Positions 20,504 through 21,769 of a stretch of DNA of 21,769 nucleotides are shown in pieces. The notes below the pieces were generated by a model. It ran no database searches. It worked only from the letters and a program-made list of their open reading frames with translations, and was not told the DNA's origin. Source of the DNA: an uncultured Dorea sp. (lineage in GTDB: Bacteria > Bacillota > Clostridia > Lachnospirales > Lachnospiraceae). Position 1 is the stretch's first letter; every line of letters begins with the position of its first letter. The stretch lies in assembly GCA_948844705.1 (NCBI GenBank), contig CAQNVT010000057.1, positions 1-21,769 of the forward strand, given 5' to 3'. A program made the translations under genes and the position numbers.

Positions 20504-20535
20504 GGGACGTAGTAAAATTAATTTTACTACGTCCC
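20504..20535. repeat. Perfect 32-bp palindrome at the nfo 3' end, possibly REP-like
   Basis: The 16-base arm GGGACGTAGTAAAATT (20504-20519) is followed directly by its exact reverse complement to 20535. It contains the nfo stop (TAG, complement of 20527-20529) followed in frame by TAA. A second GGGAC motif (GGGACAGGGTA, 20483-20493) lies 21 bases upstream in direct orientation, giving a layout reminiscent of REP elements mobilised by REP-associated transposases. No clear T-run follows on the minus strand, so terminator function is uncertain. Confidence 0.7.
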
Positions 20536-21429
20536 CATAATGATTTTTTCCTGCACTTCCGGATCAAATTGCTTTTTTCTCAGCATCTCGATCTCGTATT
20601 TGTAAGGCGCGTAAGAGACTTTCTCTTTTGTCGGCGACGCCACATAGGGTGTCTCCAGTATCTTGGGGATCTGCTCAAAATCCGGGTGATGGACGATATA
20701 GGAGAGGGCGTCAAAGCCAATCTCACCGAAGCCCAGGTTGGCATGGCGGTCTTTTTTTGCGCCGCATATGTTCTTGCTGTCGTTAATGTGGAAGACGGCG
20801 ATCTGGTCTTTTCCGATGATCCGGTCAAATTCTTCCATTACACCGTCAAAATCATGGGCGACATCATATCCGCTGTCATGGGTGTGGCAGGTGTCGAAGC
20901 AGACGCGGAGTCTGTCATTGTATGCCACCCCGTCATAGATACGCGAGAGCTCCTCAAAGGAACGGCCGATCTCGGAGCCCTTTCCGGCCATTGTCTCCAG
21001 CGCGATATTAAGTTTTGTATCTTTTGTGATAACTTCATTCAGTCCTTTTATGATCTGTCCGATTCCGGCATCAGCTCCGGCGCCTACATGGGCGCCGGGA
21101 TGGAGAATGAGAGTGCGGCTCTTACAGGCCTCGCTTCTTTCGACCTCCAATGCGAGAAAATCAACCGCCAGCTTGAAGGTTTCCGGCTTTACGGTATTTC
21201 CCAGATTGATAATATATGGTGCGTGGACGATAATATCGTCAATTCCGTTTTCATGCATATATTCCCATGCAGGTTCGATGTTTAATTCGCTGATGTCTTT
21301 CCGTTTTGTGTTCTGCGGGGCGCCGGTATAGAACATGAAGGTATTGGCCCCGTAGGAGTGCGCCTCCTTTGCGGAGCCAAGAAGCATATCCTTCCCGCCC
21401 ATGCTGACATGTGAGCCTATTTTAAGCAT
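20527..21429 (-). CDS. nfo: Deoxyribonuclease IV (AP endonuclease IV)
   Basis: Endonuclease IV cuts the DNA backbone 5' of abasic sites and removes blocked 3' ends in base excision repair. The product is 300 residues with a TIM-barrel trinuclear zinc site. Visible ligands lie in [55 protein letters not shown] and [13 protein letters not shown], so all canonical zinc-binding motifs are intact. The ATG (complement of 21427-21429) follows GAGAGG and lies 12 bases after the stop of a rubredoxin-like gene, so the two are probably cotranscribed. The stop codon lies in the 32-bp palindrome. No SOS box is seen before it in this window. Confidence 0.97.
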   Translation of the reverse strand: MLKIGSHVSMGGKDMLLGSAKEAHSYGANTFMFYTGAPQNTKRKDISELNIEPAWEYMHENGIDDIIVHAPYIINLGNTVKPETFKLAVDFLALEVERSEACKSRTLILHPGAHVGAGADAGIGQIIKGLNEVITKDTKLNIALETMAGKGSEIGRSFEELSRIYDGVAYNDRLRVCFDTCHTHDSGYDVAHDFDGVMEEFDRIIGKDQIAVFHINDSKNICGAKKDRHANLGFGEIGFDALSYIVHHPDFEQIPKILETPYVASPTKEKVSYAPYKYEIEMLRKKQFDPEVQEKIIMGT

Positions 21430-21441
21430 AAGGTACCTCTC

Positions 21442-21693
21442 TTATTGTTTGACAAATTTGCTTTTTGGCTGCTTGCATACAGGGCAGACATAGGAATCCG
21501 GAAGCTCTTCAAAAGGAATATCCCCGTCGTATTCATAACGGCAGACGCTGCACACCCATTTTTCCTTTGTCTCTGCAGGTGCGCTTTCTTCATCCGGAAT
21601 GTAGGTCGGTGCATTTTTCGGGCTCTTTCCCTTTACGACATTGTGATAATATGCATAGGTCATGGCAGGTGCGTTTTTCGGTTTTTTCGCCAT
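21442..21693 (-). CDS. Small rubredoxin-like protein
   Basis: This is a protein of about 83 residues with a C-terminal iron site of two CXXC knuckles: [20 protein letters not shown] and [13 protein letters not shown]. The spacing is shorter than in classical rubredoxins, closer to rubrerythrin tails. Rubredoxins are one-electron carriers, often in oxidative stress defence of anaerobes. The N-terminal half ([19 protein letters not shown] and a Glu/Ala-rich linker) is not a domain I recognise. The start at 21693-21691 is chosen because GAAGG lies about 6 bases before it; the frame itself stays open to the window edge but becomes arginine-rich like a shadow frame, so a longer protein is less likely. 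The gene lies directly upstream of nfo. Confidence 0.75.
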   Translation of the reverse strand: MAKKPKNAPAMTYAYYHNVVKGKSPKNAPTYIPDEESAPAETKEKWVCSVCRYEYDGDIPFEELPDSYVCPVCKQPKSKFVKQ

Positions 21694-21769
21694 CACCGGC
21701 CTTCTGCTCCTGCTTGTTCTCATTTTTCTGCGTGGTCTTCTGTGTGCGCTGCTTGGGCACAAACTCCAC
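21590..21769 (-). CDS. Possible C-terminal tail of an unseen gene at the right edge
   Basis: A minus-strand frame is open from the edge to a TGA at 21592-21590 and reads [20 protein letters not shown] followed by further Lys/Glu-rich residues, like the charged tail of a larger protein. It overlaps the start of the rubredoxin-like gene by about 100 bases, which is more than usual. A competing frame ends at about 21721. Which of them is the true upstream gene cannot be decided from this window. Confidence 0.25.
   Translation of the reverse strand: MEFVPKQRTQKTTQKNENKQEQKAGDGEKTEKRTCHDLCILSQCRKGKEPEKCTDLHSG

Noticed and set aside
20473..21285. A 270-codon open frame on the plus strand opposite nfo
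   Set aside because: It is entirely antisense to an unmistakable endonuclease IV gene, its translation matches no family I recognise, and no ribosome site or promoter precedes it. Its openness is explained by nfo codon bias.

Overview
The window looks like a chromosomal segment from a gut-type Clostridia, most likely Lachnospiraceae. The evidence is AGGAGG-type ribosome sites, near-consensus sigma-A promoters, moderate GC, and families common in that group: HPK7/NarL two-component pairs, a YtrA-type GntR/ABC operon, a DhaS-like TetR, GlgB and Mrp/NBP35. No rRNA, tRNA, CRISPR array or insertion sequence is visible.

Layout. (1) Bases 1-532: the 5' part of an ABC exporter ATPase gene on the minus strand, facing a plus-strand operon across overlapping promoters. 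(2) 560-7482: a tightly packed run of sensor kinase, NarL-type regulator, MATE exporter, ornithine cyclodeaminase-family enzyme, RidA, Mrp/NBP35 Fe-S carrier and an AAA-like ATPase with a C-terminal PD-(D/E)XK domain, closed by a terminator. (3) 7533-8415: an XRE-HTH/Uma2 nuclease-fold fusion with its own promoter. (4) 8410-10197, minus: glycogen branching enzyme GlgB, divergent from a DhaS-like TetR gene (10349-10879). (5) 10897-15539: a three-gene DNA-metabolism cassette of a radical SAM protein with a helix-hairpin-helix tail, its DUF4130 partner, and a fused PD-(D/E)XK nuclease/XPD-DinG-like Fe-S helicase. (6) 15602-17488, minus: permease, ATPase and GntR regulator of a YtrABC-like ABC system. 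(7) 17860-18753: an XRE regulator with membrane segments. (8) 18831-19543, minus: RelB/DinJ-type antitoxin and PIN toxin. (9) 19600-20535: a region carrying a truncated FecR-like remnant and a perfect 32-bp palindrome. (10) 20527 to the right edge, minus: endonuclease IV and a small rubredoxin-like protein.

Most interesting result. The cassette at 10.9-15.5 kb has a perfect TTGACA-17-TATAAT promoter. Two sites matching the core of the Gram-positive LexA (SOS) box, GAAC-N4-GTTT, sit on it: one between -35 and -10, one just past the expected transcription start. They are 33 bp apart and contain a perfect 10-bp inverted repeat. This predicts that the radical SAM/DUF4130/nuclease-helicase genes form a DNA-damage-inducible repair or DNA-modification system. 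The radical SAM protein also has four N-terminal cysteines beyond its CX3CX2C motif, which could hold a second metal cluster. The rival explanation for the inverted repeat is an operator for the TetR protein encoded just upstream.

Other points include overlapping divergent promoters with a candidate response-regulator site at the left end, two adjacent nuclease-fold proteins of unknown role at 5.9-8.4 kb, an internal extended -10 promoter with a strong hairpin before the helicase, and several stop codons embedded in hairpins.
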